64,000 nucleotides of DNA from Kineobactrum sediminis (GTDB lineage Bacteria; Pseudomonadota; Gammaproteobacteria; Pseudomonadales; Halieaceae), in assembly GCF_002868715.1 (NCBI RefSeq), contig NZ_PKLZ01000007.1, positions 124,001 through 188,000 of the forward strand. Reading direction: 5' to 3'. Numbering within the stretch: the stretch's first letter is position 1; the number at the start of each line of letters is the position of its first letter. The notes beneath the pieces are model-generated. The model saw nothing but the letters and a program-made list of their open reading frames with translations, ran no database searches and was not told the origin of the DNA. The translations under genes and the position numbers were made by a program. This document shows positions 24,643-33,247 of this stretch, piece after piece.

Positions 24643-26352
24643 ATGAACTGGAAAACGGGGCTTGCGGTACTCGTCGCGCTGATTGTCGGGTTGGCGACAT
24701 TGTTCAGTATCGCGACACGGTTGCCGGCACCACCAGAGCACCAGGTGTTCATTAATGGTGAGGTTATCACCATGGACGCCAGCAACCGCGTGGTGCAGGC
24801 GCTTTCCGTGCGCAACGATCGCATTGAAGCCGTTGGCAGTACGGCGGACATAATGGCACTGGTGACCTCCAGTACCGATATTGTCGACCTCCATGGCGGT
24901 ACCCTGCTGCCCGGTTTTATCGACGCTCACGGACATTTTCCGGGTTCCGGCCTCAATACCGTGGCGGTGGACCTCAACAGTCCGCCCATCGGTAATGTCG
25001 GCACTATGGCGCAGTTGCTGGCAGCACTGGCTGAGCGTGCCGCGATCACGCCCGCCGGTGACTGGGTATCCGGTTTCGGGTACGACGATACGGCACTGGC
25101 GGAGAGCCGCCATCCTACCCGCGAAGAGCTTGACTCGGTGTCGGATGAGCATCCCGTCGCGGTATTGCACATTTCGGGCCACATGGCGGTGGCCAATAGC
25201 AGGGCCCTGGCTGAGGTTGGCATTGACGAGACGACACCGAACCCCGAGGGCGGGGTTATTGTGCGAAGCAACGATACCGGCGAGCTTACCGGTTTGCTGG
25301 AGGAGACCGCTCGCCTGCCAGTCGTGGAAAAGATGCTGGACCTGGGCGTTGTCGACCTGTTCAGGATGATCGGGTCTGCAGTACGCGAGTATGCGGCGCA
25401 CGGAGTGACCACCGCCCAGGCCGGGGGCGCCGGCCCGGAAATGGTCAGGGGTTTTGTCCTGGCCAATCGCCTGGGTACCATCCCGCTGCGGTTGATGGTG
25501 TTTCCCCTGGAGGCTGATTTTCGCGAGCTGGTGCTGGCGGGAGACTACGAGCCCGAGGAGTACGAGCGCGATCGACTGCAAATGGGTGCGGTCAAAATCA
25601 TCGCCGACGGCAGCATTCAGGGCTACACCGGCTACCTGACCCGCCCCTATCACCAGCCATTTCACGGTGATGCCGAATATCGCGGTTATCCCGCGGTATT
25701 GCGCGAACGATTATTCGAGCAGGTACTGCGTTTGCACAGCGCCGGGTTTCAATTGGCGGTTCATGGCAATGGCGATGCCGCTATTGACGATATCCTGGAT
25801 GCTTTTGCGGCAGCGCAGGCTGCGTACCCGGTGTCCGATCCACGTTTTATCCTGATTCACTCGCAGATGGCGCGCAAGGACCAGATTGAGCGCATGCGTG
25901 AGCTTGGGGTGACCCCCAGTTTCTTTGCCGCCCATACATGGTACTGGGGCGACCGGCATCATGATATTTTCCTGGGCCCCGAACGCGCCGCAACCATCAG
26001 CCCGGCGGCATGGGCAGAGGCTGCAGGCCTGCGCTTCAGTTCCCACATGGACACCCCCGTCACCCCCATGCGGCCATTGCAGGCAGCCTGGAGCCTGGTT
26101 CAGCGCGAGACATACGCTGGCAGGGTGTTGGGGCCGGAGCAGCGCGTGGATGCGATGACCGCGCTGCGAGCGGTGACAATTGATGCCGCCTGGCAGATTT
26201 TCCAGGAGGATAATCGGGGATCCCTCGAGCCGGGTAAATATGCCGACCTGGTCGTGCTGTCCGGAAGCCCGCTGGCCGAGCCTTCGGCGATGCGGGACCT
26301 GCGGGTCAAACAGACCTATGTCGGCGGCGCACTGATTTTTACCGATAGCTGA
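24643..26352 (+). CDS. YtcJ-like amidohydrolase, membrane-anchored
   Basis: A 569-aa metal-dependent hydrolase. An N-terminal hydrophobic helix (GLAVLVALIVGLATLFSIA) suggests export or anchoring. The amidohydrolase motifs are GFIDAHGHFPGSG (metal His pair), a downstream lysine region (MGAVKIIADGSIQGYTGYL), AVHGNGDAAID, and FSSHMDTPVTPM near the last metal ligand. The C-terminal beta-sandwich reads GSLEPGKYADLVVLSGSPL. YtcJ-type enzymes act on amides or N-acyl compounds, often without a known substrate. ATG 24643 follows GAGGGA. It lies at the end of the ACAD pair. Confidence 0.88.
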   Translation: MNWKTGLAVLVALIVGLATLFSIATRLPAPPEHQVFINGEVITMDASNRVVQALSVRNDRIEAVGSTADIMALVTSSTDIVDLHGGTLLPGFIDAHGHFPGSGLNTVAVDLNSPPIGNVGTMAQLLAALAERAAITPAGDWVSGFGYDDTALAESRHPTREELDSVSDEHPVAVLHISGHMAVANSRALAEVGIDETTPNPEGGVIVRSNDTGELTGLLEETARLPVVEKMLDLGVVDLFRMIGSAVREYAAHGVTTAQAGGAGPEMVRGFVLANRLGTIPLRLMVFPLEADFRELVLAGDYEPEEYERDRLQMGAVKIIADGSIQGYTGYLTRPYHQPFHGDAEYRGYPAVLRERLFEQVLRLHSAGFQLAVHGNGDAAIDDILDAFAAAQAAYPVSDPRFILIHSQMARKDQIERMRELGVTPSFFAAHTWYWGDRHHDIFLGPERAATISPAAWAEAAGLRFSSHMDTPVTPMRPLQAAWSLVQRETYAGRVLGPEQRVDAMTALRAVTIDAAWQIFQEDNRGSLEPGKYADLVVLSGSPLAEPSAMRDLRVKQTYVGGALIFTDS

Positions 26353-26481
26353 CCGCCGGCCCCGCCGTGGTGATGGGCGGTGCCGTCGTGGACAGTGCCG
26401 GTTCAATCCGCTATAAAGGGACTTGCTACTGCAGCTTCCGATTGTTGCGGAATTTGATTTCAGCGGAGACAACAGCCAGTC

Positions 26482-27516
26482 ATGTATCGCTATAGTGTCG
26501 ACAGTGCGGTTACCTACACGTCCGAAGATCTGGTTCTGTTCAAGGAGTCCCCATTTGCTTCCTGGATGGAGCGGCTGACGGTTGAAAATCCCGGGCATGG
26601 CATTGCCCCGGATGCTGGTAGCCAGCCTCCCGGCAACAGCATGCAGCGGCAGGATGACGTTGCCGAGATTCTGCGCGCCGAGGGCCGACAGGTTCGGCTG
26701 ATAGAGTGGGAGGAAACCGAGTCCGAGCGGCGTGGGGCCACGATGGAGGCGATGCGCGAAGGAATCGATTTCATCATTAACGGCCAGTTGGCTGTTGGCC
26801 CCCTGTCTGGTTCGGCCAACCTGCTGATGAGAACCAGTGGCTTCTCCGAGTTGGGCGACTATTTATACGTGCCCTGCGATACCCAGGGCAAGACCAATCT
26901 GCACTCGGCATTTCGACTGTGCTTCCTGGCGGACCTGCTGCACAGCTTGCAGGGTGTCCTGTCACCCAGGATGCTGATTGTCCGGGGTGGCGCAGATCTG
27001 GTGCCACTGCAAACCGAAGACCACATCTACCATTACCTGGCGGTTAAACACCGTTTCATGGATGCCCAGCGCCAGTTTCGAAAGCACCGTATGCCGGACC
27101 CTTCGGTGTCGGCACATTTTGGCCGCTGGTCGGACTGCGCCAATCAGGTGCTCAGGCAACGCGCGCTGGCCCAGCCCCCCGAAACGCTTGCCAGTGACCT
27201 CGCGCCGCTGGTCAACGAAGATCCCCGGGAGCCTGTGGCCGAGCTGGCAGAGCGCAGGCGGCATCGGTCGTCTCCACCTGGCCTGGATGATCATTATTTC
27301 CCCGCACCGGGCTCGTCGGCGCCAATTGATGTTCCCGGGCCACATCCCCTGGATTCACCGGGGTTTAATGTCGCCGTCCGGCAGCAGGCGGTTAGCCAGC
27401 CTGAGGCGATTGCCACAAGGCGGCCTGTAGTAGATCAGGATGATGACCGTGCTGACGAATTCAGCCCGGTGCCTTTTTCCAGCAGCCTCAACACCAGTGC
27501 GGCTTTCGAGCGCTAG
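26482..27516 (+). CDS. RecB-nuclease-like conserved hypothetical, degenerate active site
   Basis: A 344-aa cytoplasmic protein. Residues about 10-225 resemble the N-terminal PD-(D/E)XK nuclease domain of TM0106-type proteins: SPFASWMERL, AMREGIDFIINGQL, SGFSELGDYLYVPCDTQGK and LCFLADLLHSLQG. Where active relatives have an A-D pair and DTK, this protein has SAN and DTQ, so catalytic residues look lost. The last 110 residues are Pro/Arg-rich and disordered-looking. Homologues in other gammaproteobacteria are annotated only as hypothetical. The start is ATG 26482 with GGAG somewhat far upstream. It is convergent with the thioesterase gene. Confidence 0.6.
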   Translation: MYRYSVDSAVTYTSEDLVLFKESPFASWMERLTVENPGHGIAPDAGSQPPGNSMQRQDDVAEILRAEGRQVRLIEWEETESERRGATMEAMREGIDFIINGQLAVGPLSGSANLLMRTSGFSELGDYLYVPCDTQGKTNLHSAFRLCFLADLLHSLQGVLSPRMLIVRGGADLVPLQTEDHIYHYLAVKHRFMDAQRQFRKHRMPDPSVSAHFGRWSDCANQVLRQRALAQPPETLASDLAPLVNEDPREPVAELAERRRHRSSPPGLDDHYFPAPGSSAPIDVPGPHPLDSPGFNVAVRQQAVSQPEAIATRRPVVDQDDDRADEFSPVPFSSSLNTSAAFER

Positions 27517-27534
27517 TGCCGTATCCCGACCTGC

Positions 27535-28209
27535 CTAACGTACCTTCAGCGGGGCCCTCGGCCGTATAAACAGGCCTTCGCAACTCGCGGTGAGTTCGCC
27601 TGCCGCATGCATTTCCCCGGTAACGACGGTTTTGCGGCCCTCACTGCCGCGCAGACTCGCGCTGAGGTCCAGGGGGGTATTGAGGGGGGTTGGCCGGTGG
27701 TAACGGACCGTCAGGCAGCCGGTCATGCCGGGATTTTTACCCATCAGTTGAGCCATACCCAGAAACTGGTCGAATATGGCGGCAATATAGCCACCATGAA
27801 TGTAACCTGGCGGGCCCTCGTAAGCGTAGCCACAAGTGACGGTGCCAAAGGCAGATTCTTTCTCCAGCCACATGTTCAGCTGCGGGGCCAGCGGGTTACT
27901 GAATCCGCCCACTGCGTTCAGTTCGTGGTTGACCTCACCGTGGTGGCCATGACCACCTTCGCGAATGAAGGCTGTCACTCCGTAAAGCCGCGGCTGCTCT
28001 GCCAAATGCTGCCTGCTTGCGGTAATGCTGTCGGTGAAGGCGTTGAGCGTGGCGATATCGGCGTTACTGGTCACCAGTACTTCGGTAAGTTCACGCACCG
28101 CCTGTGCCGCACGGCGTTTTGCTTCCCAGTGTGCGGAGAAGGGCGGCGCGATTTCCTCGGAAGTGAAGGGATTGAAGATGGGTGCGTCGTAATCAAAATC
28201 GGGTATCAT
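27535..28209 (-). CDS. PaaI-family hotdog thioesterase
   Basis: A 224-aa hotdog-fold protein that probably hydrolyses an acyl-CoA thioester. The core GYAYEGPPGYIHGGYIAAIFD has the conserved HGG that opens the central helix, and LTVRYHRPTPLNTPLDL matches the following strand. The N-terminal 100 residues are an extra helical segment seen in larger PaaI-like members. It starts 31 bp after the epoxide-hydrolase stop codon on the same strand, so it is the last gene of a three-gene minus-strand run. Confidence 0.85.
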   Translation of the reverse strand: MIPDFDYDAPIFNPFTSEEIAPPFSAHWEAKRRAAQAVRELTEVLVTSNADIATLNAFTDSITASRQHLAEQPRLYGVTAFIREGGHGHHGEVNHELNAVGGFSNPLAPQLNMWLEKESAFGTVTCGYAYEGPPGYIHGGYIAAIFDQFLGMAQLMGKNPGMTGCLTVRYHRPTPLNTPLDLSASLRGSEGRKTVVTGEMHAAGELTASCEGLFIRPRAPLKVR

Positions 28210-28240
28210 CGAACGGGTCCTGTAAAGTGAAGCGCGTTGT

Positions 28241-29392
28241 TCAGCGCAGCGCGCGGAAACAGTCGCGGAGTTCTCTGATCAACAGCTCGGGCTGTTCAAG
28301 CGCGGCAAAGTGGCCGCCCGCTTCAAGCTCATTCCAGTGGATAATGTTATGAAAGCGTTTTTCTGCCCAGCGTTTGCTGCTGCGAAAAATTTCTTTCGGG
28401 AAAATTGAGCAGCCCACAGGCATGCTGATGGGGTCAAGATTAGGCGTGTTGAAACTTTCCCAGTACAGCCTTGCGGAACTGGCGGCGGTATTGTTGAGCC
28501 AGTAAAGCATGACATTATCCAGCAATTCATCGCGACTGACGGCATTTTCAGGATGTTTCACACCGTCGCGATCGCAGTCTGTCCAGGCATAAAACTTTTC
28601 AATAATCCACGCCATCTGGCCCACGGGCGAGTCCGCCAACCCATACCCCAGGGTCTGGGGCCGACTGGATTGCTGTTTGGAATAGCCTGAATCCCATTGC
28701 TGGTAGAAGGTCATGGCATCCAGTGCGCCCTGTTCCTGTGGGCTGAGATTGTCCATGGTAGCGGGGTCCGGAGCGACGATAGGCATGGTGATATGGATCC
28801 CGGCGCAATGGTCGGTTTCAGTCTGGCCCATGCTCTGGGTGATAACGCTGCCCCAGTCTCCGCCCTGGGCAACATAGCGATCGTAGCCAAGACGGCCCAT
28901 CAGCTCGCCCCACATGCGTCCTATCACTTCCACCGACGTGCCGCTGGAAGTGGGTTTGCCTGAAAAACCATAGCCGGGGAGGGACGGGATAACGACATCA
29001 AATGCGTCTGCGGCGGCACCGCCGTGAGCGACCGGGTCGGTGAGGGCATCAATGACCTTAGAAAATTCCAGGATCGATCCCGGCCAGCCGTGTGACATCA
29101 CCATGGGCAGGGCACCAGGGTGAGGCGAGCGACAGTGAATAAAGTGAATATCAATGTCGTTGATCCGGGTTGTGAACTGGGGGCGCTGGTTCAGTGCCCG
29201 TTCACAGCGCCGCCAGTCATAGCGCTGCTGCCAGTAATGCGCGAGTTCCCGGGTGTAGTCCAGGGGAATCCCCTGGCTCCAGTCACCACAGGTTTGCGCA
29301 TCGGGCCATCGGGTCATGGCAAGGCGCTGCTGAAGGTCAGTGAGGCTGGCTTCCGGAATCTCGATAGTAAAGGGTGTGACCGCTGTGCTCAT
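28241..29392 (-). CDS. Epoxide hydrolase (EHN-type alpha/beta hydrolase)
   Basis: A 383-aa protein with the N-terminal EHN domain (FTIEIPEASLTDLQQRL) and an alpha/beta-hydrolase fold. Visible are the oxyanion HGWPGS, the nucleophile Asp in GGDWGSVITQSMG, and the catalytic His in GGHFAALEQPE. These match juvenile-hormone/microsomal-type epoxide hydrolases, which open epoxides to diols. ATG 29392 was chosen because AAGGA lies 8 nt upstream; an earlier in-frame start at 29419 lacks a site. Context (SRPBCC-SDR upstream, thioesterase downstream) suggests catabolism of an unsaturated or cyclic compound. Confidence 0.9.
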   Translation of the reverse strand: MSTAVTPFTIEIPEASLTDLQQRLAMTRWPDAQTCGDWSQGIPLDYTRELAHYWQQRYDWRRCERALNQRPQFTTRINDIDIHFIHCRSPHPGALPMVMSHGWPGSILEFSKVIDALTDPVAHGGAAADAFDVVIPSLPGYGFSGKPTSSGTSVEVIGRMWGELMGRLGYDRYVAQGGDWGSVITQSMGQTETDHCAGIHITMPIVAPDPATMDNLSPQEQGALDAMTFYQQWDSGYSKQQSSRPQTLGYGLADSPVGQMAWIIEKFYAWTDCDRDGVKHPENAVSRDELLDNVMLYWLNNTAASSARLYWESFNTPNLDPISMPVGCSIFPKEIFRSSKRWAEKRFHNIIHWNELEAGGHFAALEQPELLIRELRDCFRALR

Positions 29393-29518
29393 GGCTGCTT
29401 TCCTTATTGCGGAAGCCAACCCTAGCCATAGCCGGTTACAGATGCAAGTTGATGCGTGCGCTGTATGGCGCTGGTTCAGCTGCTCAGCCCGCCGGCACAG
29501 GGAGTGATTGAACGAAAA

Positions 29519-30922
29519 CTACCCTGCAGGCGCCGGGAAAGAGTCCAGGAAAGGCTGCAGGCGTTTCCGCTCTTCGGGCCTGTCGGCGGTTTTGCCAAGA
29601 AGATGAGTGGTGCGTGGCTCGCGGTCAAGAAACAGTTTGCCGCTGACCTTGCCTGCCTCAGTGGCTACGGCCAGCCAGATAATGGTATCGGCCCCTTCTT
29701 CCGGGCTGCGCAGGATCCTTCGGGTCAGTTTATGAAAACCGGGTAGAGCGGACTCCACCCCCGGGGTATCGGCCCAGCCCGGGTGCATGGCATTGACAAC
29801 GATACCGTCCGCGGCCCAATCATCCGCCCATTGCTCGGTGAGAACCATAAGCCCGCGCTTGGCACGTGCGTAGGCCACGCTGCCCGAATAATCGGATTCC
29901 TTTGCAACGAGTTTGTCGATCGCCAGCGGTTGCGAATACATACCACCGGAAACCACGTTGATTACCCGTGCCCGGGGTGCCGCTGCCAGCAGTGGCCTGA
30001 GCCCCTCGGTGAGTCGATAGGGGCTGAGCAGCAGCAGTGCAAAAGACTTCTCTATACCCTCTGCAGTTTCGGTTCTGGAGTTAAACAGGGCGCCGGCATT
30101 GTTTATCAGCACATCGATCGGCCTGGCCTTTGCCTGGAGTCGCTTGACCAGCGCCTCTACCTCGGCCATCAGGCTCAGGTCCGCCAGTTCTATTGAAATA
30201 TTATGGTTACCGGTGTCGCGGCGCAGCTGGTCAAGTAGCTTCTTGGCCTTGTCCGGGTTGCGTAGCACCAGCGTCAGGGTGGCACCGCGCTCTGCCAGTG
30301 CGGTGGCGGTAGCAAGACCCAGGCCCGAGCTGGCACCGGTGATTACCACATGCTTGTCGCCCATCCAGGCCGACATGGGATACCAGTGCTTTCGACCCTT
30401 TTTGTAGCCGAGGCGACTGAACAGGGCCAGGCCGGGCAGCACCCAATGATCTGCCCGGGCATTTGCCGGGGAGATTTCCGGTACCGGAAAATCATCTTCG
30501 AGCGCAAGCCTCAGACCCTCCACTGACTTACGGCCCATGCGCTGCATGCCGCGTTTCACTGGCCCGTGCGCGGGGCCGAGGGGAACCTTCAACTCAAAGC
30601 TGGCCCGATAGTCGATATGAGTGCCGGATGCGGTCTCGCTGAAATGGATAACATCAGTTACCTCAAAGAGCCGACAGGTGCCGTGCAATTCCAGTACTTT
30701 GTCTGGTTCGAGACGGGTAATGGTGTAGCACAGGGTGACACTGCCGACAGGCATGTCGCAGACCACCTCGAAGCGCGTTCCAACGGCTATTGGCCCGGGA
30801 GTTAGTCGGGTGGCTGTTATCGCTGTCGCATCCCATTCCGTCGTGGTGCAAAAATCCTGCACATAGGCGAAGGCCTCGTGGACGGGGCGTGGTACGTCTA
30901 TTTTTTCATGCAGGACAATCAT
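29519..30922 (-). CDS. SRPBCC - short-chain dehydrogenase fusion
   Basis: A 467-aa two-domain protein. Residues 1 to about 145 are an SRPBCC (START-like) hydrophobic-ligand-binding domain (VPRPVHEAFAYVQDF). Residues about 185-460 are an SDR oxidoreductase with TGASSGLG at 195-202, NNAG at 274-277, Ser325 and the YARAK motif with Tyr351 and Lys355, all needed for activity. The SDR half resembles DHRS12-like proteins. The fusion suggests that the first domain presents a lipid-like substrate to the second. GAGG precedes ATG 30922. The 185 bp upstream contain a pair of AGTAGTAT words that may be operator half-sites. Confidence 0.88.
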   Translation of the reverse strand: MIVLHEKIDVPRPVHEAFAYVQDFCTTTEWDATAITATRLTPGPIAVGTRFEVVCDMPVGSVTLCYTITRLEPDKVLELHGTCRLFEVTDVIHFSETASGTHIDYRASFELKVPLGPAHGPVKRGMQRMGRKSVEGLRLALEDDFPVPEISPANARADHWVLPGLALFSRLGYKKGRKHWYPMSAWMGDKHVVITGASSGLGLATATALAERGATLTLVLRNPDKAKKLLDQLRRDTGNHNISIELADLSLMAEVEALVKRLQAKARPIDVLINNAGALFNSRTETAEGIEKSFALLLLSPYRLTEGLRPLLAAAPRARVINVVSGGMYSQPLAIDKLVAKESDYSGSVAYARAKRGLMVLTEQWADDWAADGIVVNAMHPGWADTPGVESALPGFHKLTRRILRSPEEGADTIIWLAVATEAGKVSGKLFLDREPRTTHLLGKTADRPEERKRLQPFLDSFPAPAG

Positions 30923-31128
30923 GTGCAGTTAACCTCTGTACAGTAGTATAAAGTAGTATCAGGTAATACGCTGAAACAGGTGCTAAGGATTAAAACAGGC
31001 GCTTCCACCCGGGTAACCAGGCCGTATTCTGGCAGAGGGTTGCCAGCAGTGGATGTCCTGCGGGTTCGGTGCGCGGTCAGGTTTCAAAGTAGGCTAGAGG
31101 TGGAAAAATGGTCTGGGAGAGCAAGCCG

Positions 31129-31596
31129 ATGGGAAAGCGACTGGGAAATGCGTTACTGCTCTTTGTGCTGGGTGCCACCACCAACGCCGGGGCCCAATAT
31201 GATATCGAGACCCGGCTTGCCACCTGCGCAACCCTTGACTGGTCCGATGCGGTACACCAAAGCTACCCCGATATCGACGAAGTATGCCAGGGGGTTTATG
31301 AGAAAGACGGGGTGCTCTATGCGCAGGTTCAGGTGGAAGTTATCCGGGTGGTCGGTAATCGCCTGACCATTCGCACGGTGCACCGTGATGGCAGCACCGG
31401 CCACCAGGCCAGTGTTCGTACCAGCAGCAACTGGCGAGTCACTATTGAAGGCAGGCAGTACCCGGTTGGGGAGCTGGTGGGCGGCCAGATTCTTACAGTT
31501 TATGTGCCCGAAGATCGCTTTGTTTTTGCCCGGGAAGGTGTTGCCGGAAAAAATGCTGGTGGTGACGCCGCGGAGCAGTCGGCAGTCGAACAATAA
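31129..31596 (+). CDS. Hypothetical secreted protein
   Basis: A 155-aa protein with a signal peptide (MGKRLGNALLLFVLGATTNA, cleavage probably after GAQ) and a predicted beta-rich mature part (LYAQVQVEVIRVVGNRLTIR, GGQILTVYVPEDRFVF), which recalls small periplasmic beta-barrel or DUF-type proteins. Two Cys (ATCATLDW and EVCQGV) could pair. I do not recognise a family. GGGAG precedes ATG 31129; ATG 31108 with AGAGG would add 7 residues including an acidic Glu before the signal sequence. Convergent with the next gene, 7 bp apart. Confidence 0.6.
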   Translation: MGKRLGNALLLFVLGATTNAGAQYDIETRLATCATLDWSDAVHQSYPDIDEVCQGVYEKDGVLYAQVQVEVIRVVGNRLTIRTVHRDGSTGHQASVRTSSNWRVTIEGRQYPVGELVGGQILTVYVPEDRFVFAREGVAGKNAGGDAAEQSAVEQ

Positions 31597-31603
31597 AAGA
31601 GGG

Positions 31604-31939
31604 TTAATCCTCTACCCATATTTTCCGCAGGGGTTCACCGAAGTCGTCGTAGATCGTTTTACGCTTTGGCTGTGAGCGGACCGTTCGTGTCTGGCGGGCG
31701 CTGCGTTTGCGCAGCGCTCGGCGACGCGCCTCAATGGTGGCCACCACTTCGGGTACCGGGGTACGCTCGGCCCGGGGCTCCAGGAAAAGTCGCTGGGTAA
31801 GATGCAGTGGTGCTGCCAGTGGGTCTTTGCCACTGGTGCCCAGGGGAACCGCGTCTACAGTGCCGCCGGTGTTGAGGAACTGTTTCGTTTCCTGCTCCAG
31901 CGCTGCTCTGAGATCTGCTTTGGTTACCGGCTTTTTCAC
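31604..31939 (-). CDS. Small basic hypothetical protein
   Basis: A 111-aa protein starting MKKPVTKADLRAALEQETKQ. The segment FLNTGGTVDAVPLGTSG recalls short gammaproteobacterial proteins with a similar FLxxGGxV stretch, but the match is too weak for a name. The C-terminal half is strongly basic (RRRALRKRSARQTRTVR), compatible with nucleic-acid or RNA-polymerase contact. No signal peptide. The start is GTG 31939 with a weak ribosome binding site. Confidence 0.5.
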   Translation of the reverse strand: MKKPVTKADLRAALEQETKQFLNTGGTVDAVPLGTSGKDPLAAPLHLTQRLFLEPRAERTPVPEVVATIEARRRALRKRSARQTRTVRSQPKRKTIYDDFGEPLRKIWVED

Positions 31940-32011
31940 TGTCTGGTCCGCCCGAGGGCCCCTTGTCTACTTACTTAACCCACCAGTATAGCGCTCCCGA
32001 CGGATATTCAT

Positions 32012-32103
32012 AGGTCGGGCCGCGTAGGTGGGGCCGCCCAGGTCGGGCCGCGCAGGTCGGGCCGCGTAGGTGGGGCCGCCCAGGTCGGGCCGCCCAGGTG
32101 GGA
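32012..32103 (+). repeat. Tandem array of 14-bp repeats (6.6 copies)
   Basis: From 32012 a 14-bp unit AGGTCGGGCCGCGT or the variant AGGTGGGGCCGCCC repeats six times without a gap, followed by a partial AGGTGGGA. The variants alternate in part, giving a loose 28-bp higher order. It lies in the gene-free gap between a small hypothetical gene and the hydrolase start at 32174. Such an array can expand or shrink by slippage and could alter promoter spacing. Confidence 0.9.
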
Positions 32104-32173
32104 AGTGTCCGCGTTGTGCTGTGCATTGGCATTCTGGTTTAATGCAACCCCGTATTTCCTCCGGAGTTACTTT

Positions 32174-33247
32174 ATGGTCTGGTTCATCCTCGCTTTACTG
32201 GTGCTGTTTGCATTCAGCCTGTTATACCTGCGTGGCGAGAACCTCAGCTGGCTTGATGAGCCGCCATTGGCGGCCCCCCAGGACACGCCAAGCGAGTCGC
32301 ATTATGCGGTGGTGGCGAAACTCGGCGAGTTTGCTGGCGCCGGTCGAGCCCTGCGGGGCAAGGCACAGTTGCGGGCAATTCGCGATTATATGGATTCAAT
32401 GAGTGATGGCCGCGACTTCAGCAGCAGCTTTCAGCCCGTAGCGGAGGGCCAGCTTCGAGGCGAGTGGGTGCTGGCGCCCGGCGCTGATTGCCGCCGGCGT
32501 CTGCTGTATATTCATGGCGGCGCCTGGATTGCGGGCAGTCCCAAAAGTCACCGGGCGATTACTGATCGGCTGGCCCGCCTGACCGGCGCAGCGGTATTTT
32601 CCCTGGACTATCGGTTGATGCCCGAATACCGGCGCGCTGATGGTATAGAAGATTGCCGCAATGCCTGGCGGTGGATTGTGAAAAACGGGCCACACGGCCC
32701 TGAGCCGCTCGATTACCTGATGGTGGCCGGAGACTCAGCCGGCGGCAGCCTCTCCCTGGCCCTGCTGGCGTGGGCGCGGGATGAAGGCGTGCGTCAGGCC
32801 GATGCCGCAGTAGTGTTTTCGCCATCCACGGACATCACCATGAATGCGCCGAGCATGCGCAGTAACCTGGCTACAGACCCCATGCTGGGGCCCATGTTCG
32901 GTAAACTGGCGAAAATCCCATCGCTGGTGCTGCTGTGGTTGACCTGGTTCAACAACCGGATTCGCCCTTCGCACCCCGATGTGTCGCCTCTGCGCGGTGA
33001 ACTGGCGGGGTTGCCGCCGGTGCTGGTGCAGGCCAGCGAGCAGGAAATGCTGTTGGATGATGCTCGCCGTTACGTGATCAAGGCACAACTGGCGGGCTCG
33101 CCGGTGGAGCTCCAGACCTGGCCGCACATGGTGCATGTCTGGCAGATTTTTACACCCGAGTTGCCCGAGGCCGAGGAGGCCTATGCCGGCATAGCGGAGT
33201 TCCTGGCCAAGTCCGGACTGCCCTTGCCAGGGGGGACCCAAGCGTGA
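32174..33247 (+). CDS. Alpha/beta hydrolase of the HSL type (lipase/esterase)
   Basis: A 357-aa protein with an N-terminal transmembrane helix (MVWFILALLVLFAFSLLYL). The HSL-family motif HGGAW (LLYIHGGAWIAGSPKSH) supplies the oxyanion hole. The nucleophile Ser is in VAGDSAGGSLSLALL; the acid and His lie in the C-terminal third (HMVHVWQIF). It should hydrolyse short to medium acyl esters. ATG 32174 follows GGAG by 7 nt. Its stop codon overlaps the GTG of the acyltransferase gene by 4 nt, so the two are coupled, suggesting lipid remodelling at the membrane. Confidence 0.9.
   Translation: MVWFILALLVLFAFSLLYLRGENLSWLDEPPLAAPQDTPSESHYAVVAKLGEFAGAGRALRGKAQLRAIRDYMDSMSDGRDFSSSFQPVAEGQLRGEWVLAPGADCRRRLLYIHGGAWIAGSPKSHRAITDRLARLTGAAVFSLDYRLMPEYRRADGIEDCRNAWRWIVKNGPHGPEPLDYLMVAGDSAGGSLSLALLAWARDEGVRQADAAVVFSPSTDITMNAPSMRSNLATDPMLGPMFGKLAKIPSLVLLWLTWFNNRIRPSHPDVSPLRGELAGLPPVLVQASEQEMLLDDARRYVIKAQLAGSPVELQTWPHMVHVWQIFTPELPEAEEAYAGIAEFLAKSGLPLPGGTQA

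Noticed and set aside
26353-26481. Intrinsic terminator between the amidohydrolase and the RecB-like gene
   Set aside because: GC-rich but no stable stem followed by T residues was found.
32012-32103. CRISPR-like array
   Set aside because: Units are contiguous 14-mers with no spacers and no cas genes nearby.
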